Shown here: positions 10,738-21,564 of the stretch, in pieces | Layout of the letters: every line of letters begins with the position of its first letter | Position numbering within the stretch: the first letter of the stretch is position 1 | Translations under genes and position numbers: made by a program | NCBI GenBank assembly: GCA_019915015.1 | Contig: JAHBBC010000009.1 | Coordinates: 1,550,001 to 1,614,000 of the forward strand | Length of the DNA: 64,000 nt | Direction: 5' to 3' | Origin: Auriscalpium vulgare | Lineage: Eukaryota > Basidiomycota > Agaricomycetes > Russulales > Auriscalpiaceae | The notes under the pieces: generated by a model | Database searches by the model: none | What the model saw: only the letters and a program-made list of their open reading frames with translations | Told to the model about the DNA's origin: nothing

Positions 10738-11460
10738 CTATGTATGCGAACGCGTACTTGGCCAACGGAGTAGGGCAGTTTCACCGGGGTGCTTGTCCGT
10801 CATGCCGCCGTCGACCCACCGGTCGACTTTGATGCGGTGCTTGCGCATGTGGTCCATCAGCCTGCCACGAGAAAGGTTGGTTGGAAGAGGGGAGCAGGGA
10901 AGATGGAGACATAGCCTTACCACCAACGCCACCCCGCAGGCCCGCCGTGCCGCCGCCACGCGAGGCGCTCGACGTCCGCCTCCCGGAAGAGTTTCATCGG
11001 CTGCCAGTGTAGCTGGTGGTTCGGGCTGCTCTTGTCCTTGAACGTGAGGTCTTGGAGCGCTTCCTGTGTCACCTATGTTATTAACGCATTGTCAGCCTGC
11101 ATATTTTACACTGGCAGGACTCGGGATGCGGCGTACGCGATAGCGCTGTCTCGCCAGCTCAGTTGTGATCTGCAACATAGCATGCCATGAAGCGTAAGTA
11201 CTAAGTATGCAGCATCGTGCGATTGAAGGGGCACGCACCTCCCTCCGCGAGTCTGCGAGATCGCTTGCAGGCCACTCGCTCTCTGGCACGGGCGCAGGCT
11301 TCTGCGTACCCGCATCCCACCCAAAGTCGGCCTGCAGCGCGGCGAGCTGCACGACTATCGCCGATGCGAGCGCGTTGATCTGCAAGGACGTCGGGACGCG
11401 CGAGCGCTTGGGCTTCGTCGACGCCGCGGTGCGCTTGGGGCGCTTCGTCTTGTTGGCCAT
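10738..11460 (-). CDS. XPA C-terminal-domain-like protein, short copy
   Basis: Four exons (11239-11460, 11137-11169, 10921-11072, 10738-10861) give 176 residues. The first 40 residues are Lys/Arg/Thr-rich. The core ITTELARQRYRVTQEALQDL ... NHQLHWQPMKLF-EADVERLAW-RHGG ... MRKHRIK resembles the XPA/Rad14 C-terminal DNA-binding domain (Lys-Asn/His block, M-LY, V-R, EN/H-R-K) but has no zinc finger. It is a paralogue of the gene at 29037: exon 2 (33 nt) and exon 3 (152 nt) have identical lengths and phases in both. The C-terminus ends early, after a Trp-rich stretch, and lacks the long acidic tail of the paralogue. DNA binding is inferred from resemblance only. Confidence 0.6.
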
Positions 11461-11921
11461 GACAAGTGGGGGGTTGACGGGACATAGTCCTTTATCGTAG
11501 GATAGCGAGCGGATGCAAGTAGCCCCTGGCAGTTCTCCGATCGTCGCCTCGCTCACATAGGGACACATCCTGTACCACTGCCACCAACAACCCATATATT
11601 CATGTTTCGCCATGATGGTGACTCTGATGTTTGCACAAACTCCTCTGCTTGGAAATGCCAGTACCCCGGGAGGGAACAGTATTTTCGATTAATGCTTCGT
11701 CCAACCTACTGCTCTACTAAGACTCAACGGACTATGCGACCGGCGCACCTGCGGGTTGCGACTTTGAAACTTACTGCGGGTCAAAGGACATTCAGGACAA
11801 TCCGTGACATAATTGTCAAAGATGCACCTGATTTCGGACATGGCTGCGAATTAGTCATCGGGCCCTCTTCAGACTCACCCTTGCCCGCCAATGGAACTGC
11901 ATCTCTTAACCGACCACGACT
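11461..11921. other. Divergent intergenic region
   Basis: Shared promoter space between the minus-strand XPA-C-like gene and the plus-strand F-box gene. No further feature is recognised. Confidence 0.5.
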
Positions 11922-13644
11922 ATGAGCCAGGATGGCGCGCAAGCCGACGCGACTGAAGAGGAGGAGTCCGAGGAGCTGAAGAAGTTTCGTCAGCAGTGGA
12001 GGGAGGAGGTCGAGCGCAAGAAGGGGGAATCGCTACGGTCCGTCGAGGTCGTACCCACAGAGTCCTCGATATCAACGTCCAAGCAAACGCATCGGCCTTC
12101 ATCTTCTTTGGAGGTGCCTCATGTTGAGGTAGCCAAGCTTCTCGCTCCCCTCGGGAACCCTCCTTCGGCCTCCTCATCCACGTTCATCTCAAACGGGAGC
12201 ATACCAGCTCGCCGGAATGCGCTCGCAATTTACAAGCAAGCAGTCAAGTGCGAGCAGGCCAGTGAACTCGACGAGGCGCTCCGGCTGTACCGCCAAGCTT
12301 TTCGCATGGACCCCGACGTGGACCGCATGTACTTCAGGGAGGAGACACAAGCCGCCCTCGTGGCGTCGAGCTCGTCTGCCGGGACTTTGGGGCATAAGAA
12401 GACTACCTCTGCAGATCACGCCAGCGACACGGTGACACCAGACGCGAAGGCTTCGACGGCACCGTCGGTGCGTGTGCAGCACATCGACCGCACCGCGAAA
12501 GGCGTTCTGGCGACCGTTCTGCGCGGGTTCCCCGAGGTGCTGAAGTTCGAGCCGGAGGACGAGACCGCATCGACACCTATTGAGGTGCTTCCGGATGAGC
12601 TTCTGGTCTCAATCGTCAGCTTTCTCGGTACGTCCGCAATCGAGCGCTTCGGCACGGTTAGTCGGAAGGCTCGCGTGGTCACGCTCGACTCGACGATATG
12701 GAGGTGAGTCTACCCTGCAACTTCTCTTGAAAATGTTAGCGCAAAATCATGATGAATCTGAGAAAGGGAAACGATACATTTACAAGAATGCATCATTTCT
12801 TTTTACTGGATTCTTTGTGATTTTCTGACTGGGCTTGCACGTTGCGCAGGGCTTTGGTGGAGGCGATTTACAAACCACCGCAAATACCGCCAGAGGAGAC
12901 GATCGCGGACCTTCTGGATCGGCATGGGGAAGATTACAGGCGGACGTTCATCGAGCAGCCGCGCGTTCGCCTGGACGGCGTGTACATCGCTGTCTGCCAC
13001 TACGTGTGGGTCTACACTACGTCGGGGGATGCTGCATTGCTGATAATGTCGACAGTCGTGAGGGTCACAGCGAGAATGCATGGGTCAATGTGCGTGCATA
13101 GTGTTTCGCTGAACTAGGCAATGTGTCTGACGTCTTTCTGCAGATCAGCCACTTAATCACTTATCATCGGTATCTGTGCGTTCGGGTTTGATTCATCGGC
13201 AGGCCTCATCTGACTGTGTCGGCCAAGTCGATTCTACCCGAACGGACAAGTCATCTCGCTGCTCGCAAACGAAGAGCACGAGCCTCAGCAAATCATAACC
13301 GTGCTCCGCCCAACCCTCCGCATGAAGGCGAGTTCAATCACGGGGGATCTTCTCCACAATCTCCTGACCTCTTGTTACAGGGCTTCTTCATCGGCGGTTG
13401 GCGCCTCGAAGGCACGACCATATACATCACGGACCTGGTGGACCCGTCGAACTCCTTTGCGCGCTACGCGTTCCAGATGACGCTGCAGTTGCGATCTCGT
13501 CCGCTCGGGCGGTGGAACAGGCTCGATTTCAAAGGGTATGACTCAGTCAACATCGGAACGGGCGAGGCGACGCCGTTGGCGCTTAAGAATGAGCGGCCGT
13601 TTTGGTTCTCGAAGGTCAAGTCGTACAGTACGAAAGTGGAGTAG
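11922..13644 (+). CDS. F-box protein of the FBXO9/Hrt3 (Pof7) type
   Basis: Six exons (11922-12703, 12850-13005, 13056-13089, 13144-13175, 13228-13327, 13381-13644) give 455 residues. The layout is that of FBXO9/Hrt3: a charged N-terminus (FRQQWREEVERKK), a TPR-like helix pair (residues about 88-130, ALAIYKQAVKCEQASELDEA), then an F-box (VLPDELLVSIVSFLG). The C-terminal Hrt3 domain has RPRVRFDG-like QPRVRLDGVYIAVCHYV, ITYHRYLRFYPNGQVISLL and WRLEGTTIYI. It is expected to be the substrate receptor of an SCF ubiquitin ligase. The fifth intron begins with GC (AAG|GCGAGT) and the fourth uses an AAG acceptor; both choices are forced by the conserved frame. Confidence 0.85.
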
Positions 13645-14165
13645 GATGGTGGAACGGGTGCAGAGGGGGTTGCTTGTCGGTGGTGCTGAACAGCAATCTT
13701 GTCAGCTTTGTACTATTGCTCAAGACGAGCTGGGATCTCATCACATCACTACGCAGTCTTCACAACAACGCGAGGTTCCTTGGGCCGCTTCCCGGAAGTC
13801 CGAAACGGATCACAGTCTTCGAGATTGTGTGAAGTCAACATCCGCGCAAACCGTCAAAGCCCAGACCTAACCTCAATTTAGGTGTACGCCAGCCAATCAG
13901 CGCTTGTATACGAGAAATTTTGTTTCCCTGTCTCCGCCTCGTACCCCGCGTCCGACGCCCTGAATCCCCTAGGCAACCTGCCGAGATCACGCCTGAAGGA
14001 ATAGGCTTTCCGTGGCAACGTTCTCGACTCGCTTGCGGGGGCTTTTAGCCACTCTTGGCACTTGCTTGCCCGGTTTTCCCTAGATTTTTTCCTCTTTGTC
14101 GCGGTCGCGCCACTCTCGCTCTTTCTTTCTCCCTTCCTCCGTCGTCTGGACGCGCTCTCCGCCAG
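13645..14165. other. Intergenic, no gene recognised
   Basis: Lies between two same-strand F-box genes and has pyrimidine-rich sequence just before the second ATG. Nothing else is supported. Confidence 0.5.
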
Positions 14166-15807
14166 ATGGCGAATATGCACCCTATTCTGCTCATAGACGA
14201 GGTCCTTAGAGTTATTTTCGATCATATAGACAACGAGCCGAACCGCGTCCCCGTTCGTCGCACCTTCGCCCGCCTCGCCACCGTCTGCCATGCCTGGAAG
14301 GAGCCCGCCCTAGATTACCTGTGGAATACCCTAGCTTCCATCGACCCGCTACTTTCTCTTCTGCCCGACATCAAAAGGGTGGATAATTCATATGTGAGTG
14401 GGGCATTTGCCGTCGTCCGCGCGCTTAGCGTCCGCAAGTTCTCATCTCATTCCTCAGCATCTGTCTCCCGCAAATGTGTCTGCCTACGCACTCGCCAACT
14501 TTCACGCCTATGCTTCGCGGGTCCGAAGCATAAGCCACCGCTCCCGCGCCTTCACCAGGATCCCGCCCGGCATCCTTTCCCTCCTCACGCGCGACGCCCA
14601 TGAACTCGTCCTCCCCGCCCTCCGCGCCGTGCGACTGACCTTCTCCGACACCTCCAAGCCCAAAATCCCGCCTACGCTTTACCTCTCCCGCGCGCTGCGC
14701 AGCTTGTCCGTTGACATCAGTTTCATCGGCCGCAAGTCCGCCGACGGCGTGCAGCCCGGCGAAGCGCTCTGCGCGTACATGGGCGCGGTGGCGCGAGTTG
14801 CCTGCGGGCTGAAGGACCTGCGCCTGCGCGGGCGCGTGTGCGAGCGCATCGCGGATACCGTTGCGACGATGACGGGCCTGCGGTCGCTAGACCTGTGCGT
14901 TGGGAAGGACCTGTCCGCGCGCACATTCGCGGCTATCACGGCGTTCCCTCGCCTAGAGGATCTGCGCATCCAGCTGGACGGCATGGATTCGGAGGCGCTC
15001 GCCGAAGAGCTGGAGGAGGCTGCCGCCTTCCCGTCCCTCGAGGTCCTGCACATCCGCTCCTCCCCCTCCGTCCTCGAGGCGCTTTTCGAACGCCTCGCCG
15101 CCAGAAATCTGCGCACCGTGCGCCTCGAGTCCGACTTCAAGCCGCGCTCCGTGGACGTGTGGACGCCCGTCCTCGCGCTGCTCGCCGCGCGCGCGGCCCA
15201 CACGCTCGCCGAGCTCACCATCGAGTCGCTCACGAACTTCTGTGAAGTCCCGGACCACGCGTTTCCCCCGAAACTCAACTTCACGCTCGACACGCTCGCC
15301 CCGCTCGCGAAGGTCGCGGGCCTGCGGCGCTTCTCTCTCGATGCGTCCGTCCCGGCGGACCTGAGCGACGCGGACCTCGCCGCGCTCGCGCGCTGGTGGC
15401 CGGCCATCGAGGAGCTCGCGCTCTGGACGCGCCCCGTCGACGCGTTCGACTACCCCGCCTACTTCACCGTGCAGCCGCGAGCAACTCCTGCGAGCCTCGC
15501 CGTGCTCGCCGCGCACTGCCCACGCCTGCGCATGCTCACCGTGCCAATGGACGTATCGACGCTGCCTGCGCGCGCTCACCCGCCGCTCTCCATCCCGTCG
15601 CAGACGACACTGGCGGCCATTACCATCGGGTGCGCGCGCCAGGAGAAGGCAGTGGATGCCGCGGAGCTGGCGCACTGCCTCTACCGTGCGTTCCCCCAGC
15701 TGGAGTCCATCGAATTCGAATGTGGGGAGGAGACGTCGTGGAAGGATGTCTTGGATTTCTACTATGGCCTCGATGGCCGCTCCACGCCCCCGTGCGAGAC
15801 CTCTTGA
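14166..15807 (+). CDS. F-box/leucine-rich-repeat-like protein
   Basis: Two exons (14166-14393, 14458-15807) give 525 residues. An N-terminal F-box-like segment (ILLIDEVLRVIFDHI ... RLATVCHAWKEPALDYLW) is followed by a long region of LRR-like repeats (for example LRSLDLCV, LEDLRIQL, LEVLHIRS, LRTVRLES, LAELTIESL). This is the composition of the large Agaricomycete F-box families, whose members usually serve as variable SCF substrate receptors. The intron join gives NSY|HLSPANVSAYAL in frame. A specific target cannot be predicted. Confidence 0.8.
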
Positions 15808-16004
15808 AGACGGTCTCGGCGAATAATTGTAACGGTTTCTTTCCGCTTTGCCTTGGCTTTTGCTCTGACTTCTTGCAACCCTTGACTGCTGCACATACTA
15901 ATACCTAATGCCACGCACTTTAGATTTTCGACGGGAGCAGACACTATAGATCATCCTCTCTTTCTGCATGATACCCTAATGAAGTCTAATCACGTATTTT
16001 TAGA

Positions 16005-16390
16005 AGCCATTTTTTGATAACATTCGTTTCAACTTCTCGATAGAACACATAGTTTTTCCTTGCATGGATGGATTCATCGCGGGATTTGCCTGGCTGCGAT
16101 CTAGTGACCTTATAGTTCCACGTAGCTTGACAAGCCATTTTGATAACTTTCGTTCTGATTTTTGCGATAATATTAATGCGTACTGGTGCTGCCTCCGAGA
16201 TTCAGTCTCATCCGTACCTTTACCTTGTAGTTTTCACGTATCTGTAGAATTCGTTTTTTGACACCATCCCGCTCCGACTCCTCGCAAAAACACGTAGTAC
16301 TTCTCTCTTGCTAGGATGAATTGACATCGTAGGCTTATCGGTTGCCTGCCTGCGGTCTAGACTCCGTAGCTTGATGCTGCGATCCACTTT
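16005..16390 (+). repeat. Three degenerate copies of a ~125-bp unit
   Basis: Units begin near 16005, 16132 and 16250 with a (C/G)-TTTTTTGA(T/C)A block. They share later TCTCG/CTCGC, CACGTAG, GGATG-ATT-ATCG, TGCCTG-CTGCG-TCTAG and CGTAGCTTGA blocks. The copies are strongly diverged, and some blocks are missing from the middle copy. Confidence 0.45.
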
Positions 16391-16859
16391 TTATTGACGT
16401 GACTGCCTTGTGCTAGAGTTTGAGCTGATACGTTGAGCTTCTAGACCCTTGTTTACGGTGTTGTCGTTGCAATCGTGGTATATACCCACTGCCATTATGC
16501 GCTTTGGTTGCGCGGAGTCGGAGAAGGCCGGACGCGGCGGTTCAACTTCCTCAGGGCGCGGTGGTGAGCGACTCTCACCGCAGCCACCTGCACCCAAGCG
16601 TCGCACACATCCTCATCCTCAGCATCATGATCCACGCTACTTTGTCCATTCTGACGGGTGGCTTTCAGGCCTCTTTCAGTACCAGCAGCTTTGCTATGGC
16701 TAATTTAGGTGGATCACCGTGTTCTCAAGGACAATGGGCGATCAACTCTTTGGACTGGCACCCCCATTGTCTCGCAAATCACGACAGAATCACGGATCGC
16801 TTCGGCCCTGCACCGATAACGACACAACCGCTGCATTCTCTGGACAGATCTGGCTGGCA

Positions 16860-16879
16860 ACATTCCGGCGCCGGAATGT
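16860..16879. promoter_or_regulatory. 20-bp perfect palindrome upstream of GH16
   Basis: ACATTCCGGCGCCGGAATGT reads the same on both strands. It lies about 225 bp upstream of the TATA box of the GH16 gene, which makes it a plausible binding site for a dimeric (for example Zn2Cys6-type) regulator. The role is inferred. Confidence 0.45.
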
Positions 16880-17087
16880 CGCCTCGCCGCTCGCGGCGCT
16901 CGTCGATAGCTTGACAGCTGTCCACCAGGATTCAACTTCATTCCACCAAGCGGTCCTCGAGGCTTCAACCACAGGCAAACCCACTACCATAGCGCACTGC
17001 TTGGTGCGGGTTAACCGTAAAAGCGGACTGCGGAAGTTTTTGGTGTCTCACTCCCCGGGGTGGCTCCGCGCGCGGGGCCGGAGGTCT

Positions 17088-17095
17088 TATAAAAG
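17088..17095 (+). promoter_or_regulatory. TATA box of GH16 gene 1
   Basis: TATAAAAG about 190 bp before the ATG; the leader between them contains the CACT repeat. Confidence 0.6.
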
Positions 17096-17283
17096 GCCCT
17101 TAGCGATCGACTGGATCTTTCAGACCTTCACCCCGTCTTTCATCCCTTTCACTCTTTGACCTCCTCGGTCCTTCTCATCATCACCTACGCGTCTGCTGGC
17201 CAGTCCGTAAAACCCCACGACACACCGTCCGCCCAGATCCAAGCACCTCACTCACTCACTCACTCACTTTTCGACTGCTCATC

Positions 17284-18509
17284 ATGCTCACCTCCGCTGC
17301 ATTCCTTCTTTTATCCTCGTTCGTGCTTTCCGCGATCGCAGGTCACCCCTCGCACAACAACCTCCGCGCGCGCCATGCCCGGCAGGCTCACCGCCGTGAT
17401 AAGAGTTTCACCCTCACCGACAAGTATGTTGGGAAGGACTTTTTGGACGAGGGGTACGTCGTGAAAATTTCGACTCTAGCATGATTACTCACCTATGACC
17501 TGCAGGAAATGGGGCTACTTCACCGGTTCCGATCCTACGCATGGCTCGGTCAACTTCGTCTCGCAATCCGACGCCGTGAAGAAGGGTCTCGCGTTCGTCC
17601 GTCCAGACAATGTCGCAGTTTTAGCCGTCGACAATACAACGGATCTGTCGCCGGGGCAGAACAGGAACACGTGCGTGAATTGTCGCATTGTTAATTTTTC
17701 ACAGCTGACCCTTTCTCAGCATTCGCATCACTTCCACGAAGTCTTACAACGGCGGTCTATTCATCGCCGACTTCGGTGCCATGCCCCATGGATGCAGCGT
17801 CTGGCCTGCGTGGTGGAGTGTCGGTCCCAACTGGCCGTCGGCTGGTGAGATCGACGTCATCGAAGGTGTAAATGAGGGCACTGTGTGAGTACCACTCGAG
17901 ATCTCCCATCACCACACATACTTATCTTTGCTTGGCCAGTAACCAATACACCCTCCACACCGGTGAGGGCTGCAACCTCGCCCGCAACCCCCCTGCGTCC
18001 TCAACGGGTTCACTGGCATTCACGTCGAAGGTCCTCGGCACGACCTGCGCGAGCTCCGGCGGCGACAACAGCGGCTGCGCCTTCCTCGACAGCGACACAC
18101 GGAGCTTCGGCCACGGGTTCAACGAGCAGGGCGGCGGCGTGTACGCGCACCTGTGGGACAACACGGGCATTAAGGCGTGGCACTTCGCGCGTGGTGAGAT
18201 CCCCGCCGACATCACTGCAGGCGCGCCCAACCCCGACTCCTGGCCGACGCCGCAGGCGTTCTGGGCTGCGTCAGGGTGCGACATCGCCCAGCACTTCCAC
18301 GACCACAACTTGGTGATCGACACGACCCTCTGCGGCGACTTTGCAGGCGGCGCATACCCCCAAAGTGGGTGCCCCGGTACTTGCGCCCAGGCTGTTGCCG
18401 ACAAGACGAACTTTGACTGTGAGTACCCACCAGCTCTGCTTGTGCCATGTCTGATGTTGTTCCTACAGTTGCCCGATGGCAAATCAACTCTATCTCTGTT
18501 TATAACTAA
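17284..18509 (+). CDS. Secreted GH16 beta-1,3(4)-glucanase (copy 1)
   Basis: Five exons (17284-17453, 17506-17670, 17720-17884, 17940-18418, 18469-18509) give 339 residues. It begins with a signal peptide ([20 protein letters not shown]) and a basic pro-region ([10 protein letters not shown]). The catalytic motif GEIDVIEG is at about residues 154-161, with E155 the likely nucleophile and E160 the acid/base. Other family blocks are [64 protein letters not shown] and the end [12 protein letters not shown]16 enzymes of this type act on fungal or plant beta-1,3/1,4- or 1,3/1,6-glucans outside the cell. Intron positions match the three copies at 36.9-42.8 kb, so this is a paralogue on the opposite strand. 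Confidence 0.9.
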
Positions 18510-19068
18510 CTACCGGGTGATGTGCTCCTCGATGGGGCTTACGACGTGACGAAGATAGAATACTAGGAGGTCGCTAGCTGACCTCCACTGTATCGGTAGC
18601 CATGAGGCTCCTGGGGAGCGCTCATTTTCGAGATTATCAATGGGTTTATGTCATCATGGGCAGCGTTCTGGATACGTGTAATAGCTCTAGACGTTATAGC
18701 ATATCTTTCATCGAGAAGTACAGTCCTCGTGGTGGGCGCGCGTCGACTTTTGTTCCCAGGCCTTTGTCGCGATGAAGCTCGAGAAGGCTCGCGCGCGGTT
18801 GGCGCCAGGGACATAGTACTTCGAGTTGGCTCTGTCTCTGGACGAGAAGCTTACTCAAGGAAAGCTTTTTTTTGAGAAATTCTGAGAAAAAATATCGAGC
18901 AGTAGTAATTCTCAGTAAACTGTGCGACTAAACTGCTGATCAAGAGCCTCAAGCGGGCCGCCAAATCCTGTGGCGCACGCGCGGTCCCATTCCACGTCAG
19001 TCTCTCTTCACCGCCACCGTCATTCTCCCTTTCTTCGTCGCCTCGGCGTGTCGCGGGAACAACAATAC
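18510..19068. other. Intergenic, no gene recognised
   Basis: Spans the 3' end of the GH16 gene and the promoter of the J-protein gene. Nothing else is supported. Confidence 0.5.
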
Positions 19069-20591
19069 ATGGAGAGCAACAAGGACGAGGCACTTAAGTG
19101 CCTCAGCATCTCCCAGCGGCACCGGGCCAACGGCAATCTGCCCTCTGCGCGCAAGTTCGCGCAGAAGTCAGTATCCCTCTTTTCGACATCGGAGGCTCTC
19201 AAGCTACTCGATCAGATTGACGTCGAGCTCAGCTCGTCGTCTTCTGCGTCGACGTCCGAGTCCGGCCCATCCCAGTCGTCGTCCTTCACCTCGGGTGCTG
19301 AATCACACCCGTCCGCGGCCGGCGCGAAACATCGACATACGGCATCGTCTGCTGGGCCGTCGACTAATGGGAATGCTGAGAAGAGGGAGTATACGACGGA
19401 GAATGTAGCGGTGGTGAAGCGCGTGCGGGGGTGCAAGGTGACGGAGTACTACGAAATTCTGGCCTTGAAGAGGGATTGCGAAGAGGCGGAGGTCAAGAAA
19501 GCCTATCGCAAGGTGCGTTCTTACCCGGATCATATAGCGGTGCGGCAGCTGAACACATGGCCTTGGGCTTGCAGCTGGCACTGGCTTTACATCCGGACAA
19601 GAACGGGGCACCAGGCGCTGACGAGGCGTTCAAAAGTGCGCCATCATGTGCTCTCCCTACTGTCTAATTGCTGAAGCTATATCGTCAGTGGTGTCGAAGG
19701 CATTCCAAGTCTTGTCAGGTACTCCTCATATCAGTGAAGCGGGACTACCATCTCATGCAGCAACGTAGATTCCGACAAACGGGCCGTGTACGACCGTAGC
19801 GGTGCAGACCCCGAGTCCCGGTCAAGCGGGATGTCATCGGCTGGTCCATCCGCTAGATACGCCACAAGTCCCTTTGGTGGAGGGTTCGAAGGCGAACTCA
19901 GTCCTGAAGACTTGTTCAACATGTTCTTCGGCGGGGGCGGGGGCGGCGGCTTCGGTGGTGGTTTTGGTGGGCCAGGTGAGTTGCTCTTCGTTCAATTTGC
20001 ATGAAGTCTCACCCGTTTTTAGTATTTTCCGCAAGCTTTGGCCCCGGAGGCTTCCGCACGACGCGGATGCCCACAAATCACCAACGACAACAGCAGCCCC
20101 AGCAGCCCGCCACCCCGCGCTCCGTGTTCACGCAGCTCCTCCCGCTCATCATCCTCTTCGCCCTCTCCCTCCTCAGCGCACTTCCCAACCTCTTCTCCGC
20201 GCCTAGCGTTCCCGACCCGCGCTTCGCCTTCTCACCATCGATGCGCTTCAATGTCGAGCGACACACGCACGGGCTCGGCGTCGCGTACCACGTCAACGCG
20301 GCCGAATTCTCCGGACACCCGATTGCGGCCGAGCTTGCGCGCATCGCGAAGGACACGCCGAAGCAGGCGCAGCAGTCGCCCGCACTCCGCCGCTTCGAGG
20401 ACAACGTCGACCGCGCGTACACGCAGGAGACGTACGCACAGTGCCAGCGCGGCATGGACAGCAAACGCACGCGACGCGACAATGCACTCGGCTTCCTCGG
20501 CCTCGGTGCGGACTGGGAGAAGGTGAAGCAGATTGAGGCGGAGAAGGTCGAGAGCTGCGAGACGCTGAAGAAGATGGGGTTGTTGAAGTGA
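19069..20591 (+). CDS. ER membrane J-protein, DNAJB12/14 type
   Basis: Five exons (19069-19512, 19575-19635, 19689-19718, 19769-19975, 20023-20591) give 436 residues. The N-terminus MESNKDEALKCLSISQRH matches the helical repeat of DNAJB12/14, followed by a Ser-rich linker. The J-domain lies at about residues 124-190 (EYYEILALKRD, KKAYRKLALALHPDKN with the HPD triad, FQVLSDSDKRAVYDR). A Gly/Phe-rich stretch (GGGGGGGFGGGFGG) follows. A single membrane segment (about 282-305, FTQLLPLIILFALSLLSALP) and a DUF1977 C-terminal domain complete the family layout. Such proteins anchor Hsp70 at the ER surface for membrane-protein quality control. The 30-nt third exon is required for frame. Confidence 0.9.
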
Positions 20592-21564
20592 TCGGCTGCG
20601 GTGGTGAGTGCTGCTGGTGCGGGACATTTCGGCGAGTCGGTACCTCCCTAATCGTGGATGTGACGAGGAGCACATCTTTATTTTTCAGTGTTTAATTGCT
20701 CGTTCGGCCTGCATATGCATATCTATCAGATACCTCACATGCGTGCGAAGAAGGCAGCTTGCCTGGCGGATAGCTCACAATGTCGCAGCGACGGATGGGA
20801 AAGTGCTAAGTCAGCCGCTCCCGGTCTCACGAGCAGTCTCTAATCCTCAAGCCTCAGCCCTTACTTTCACCTCGCCAGGCTCCGTTACTTATCCTTGACC
20901 TACCAGTCGCCAGACGTTACGCGCTGTCCTGGAACGCCTTCGGGAGCGTCGATGCGCATCTCTCAGCGTCTGGACTCGATGAGCCGACTAGGGACGATCT
21001 CCTTCCTCTTGGTAACTCTAGGCGTCGAGCGCGATGTCCTTCTTGACTAGGCATGCTCCAGATGCATCGCTGGGTAAACCACTCAGTACAAGGGTAGTAT
21101 CGGCGTGCTTTCCGGGTCAGCGCAATGAGAATGCAACGTGCCGGCCATGTATGCCCATATCATCCACTTTGGCAGACCTGTGTGAAACAGTTGAGCGTGT
21201 GCATATGTGCATATAAGTAGCTGAGCGAAGTGACGACCTCCGAAAGCATCAATAGGTTATTGGAAGAAAGCACGATAAAGGTTAGTCTCCGTTGCCGACC
21301 ACGCGCGGAAGACAGTCGTTCCGCCACTAAGGATAAAGGTCCCAATCATCTCTCATAACAGAACGACTATCTTCTGTGCCAAGGTCAGCCGCGGAGACTA
21401 CCCATTTTCTCTACCTGGTATTGCTGATCACCAGAAACAATCTTGAACTCGTTTCTGCAGAGGCTGTTGTCGGGCAAAAGACACGATGATATGAAAGCAG
21501 GGGGTATCCAATGCATTGTGGACGTGACAGTAATACAACATGCGGAGGCGACTATGCAAATATT
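20592..21564. other. Intergenic, no gene recognised
   Basis: 3' region of the J-protein gene and 3' region of sedolisin 1. The part from about 21470 onward is related to 30310-30404 beside sedolisin 2. Confidence 0.5.

Larger units (their letters stand above)
15808..17283. other. Long intergenic region with repeats and GH16 promoter
   Basis: It contains a degenerate tandem repeat (about 16005-16390), a 20-bp perfect palindrome at 16860, and the TATA box and leader of the GH16 gene. The leader carries a CACT(CACT)n tract at about 17247-17268. No gene is supported. Confidence 0.6.
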
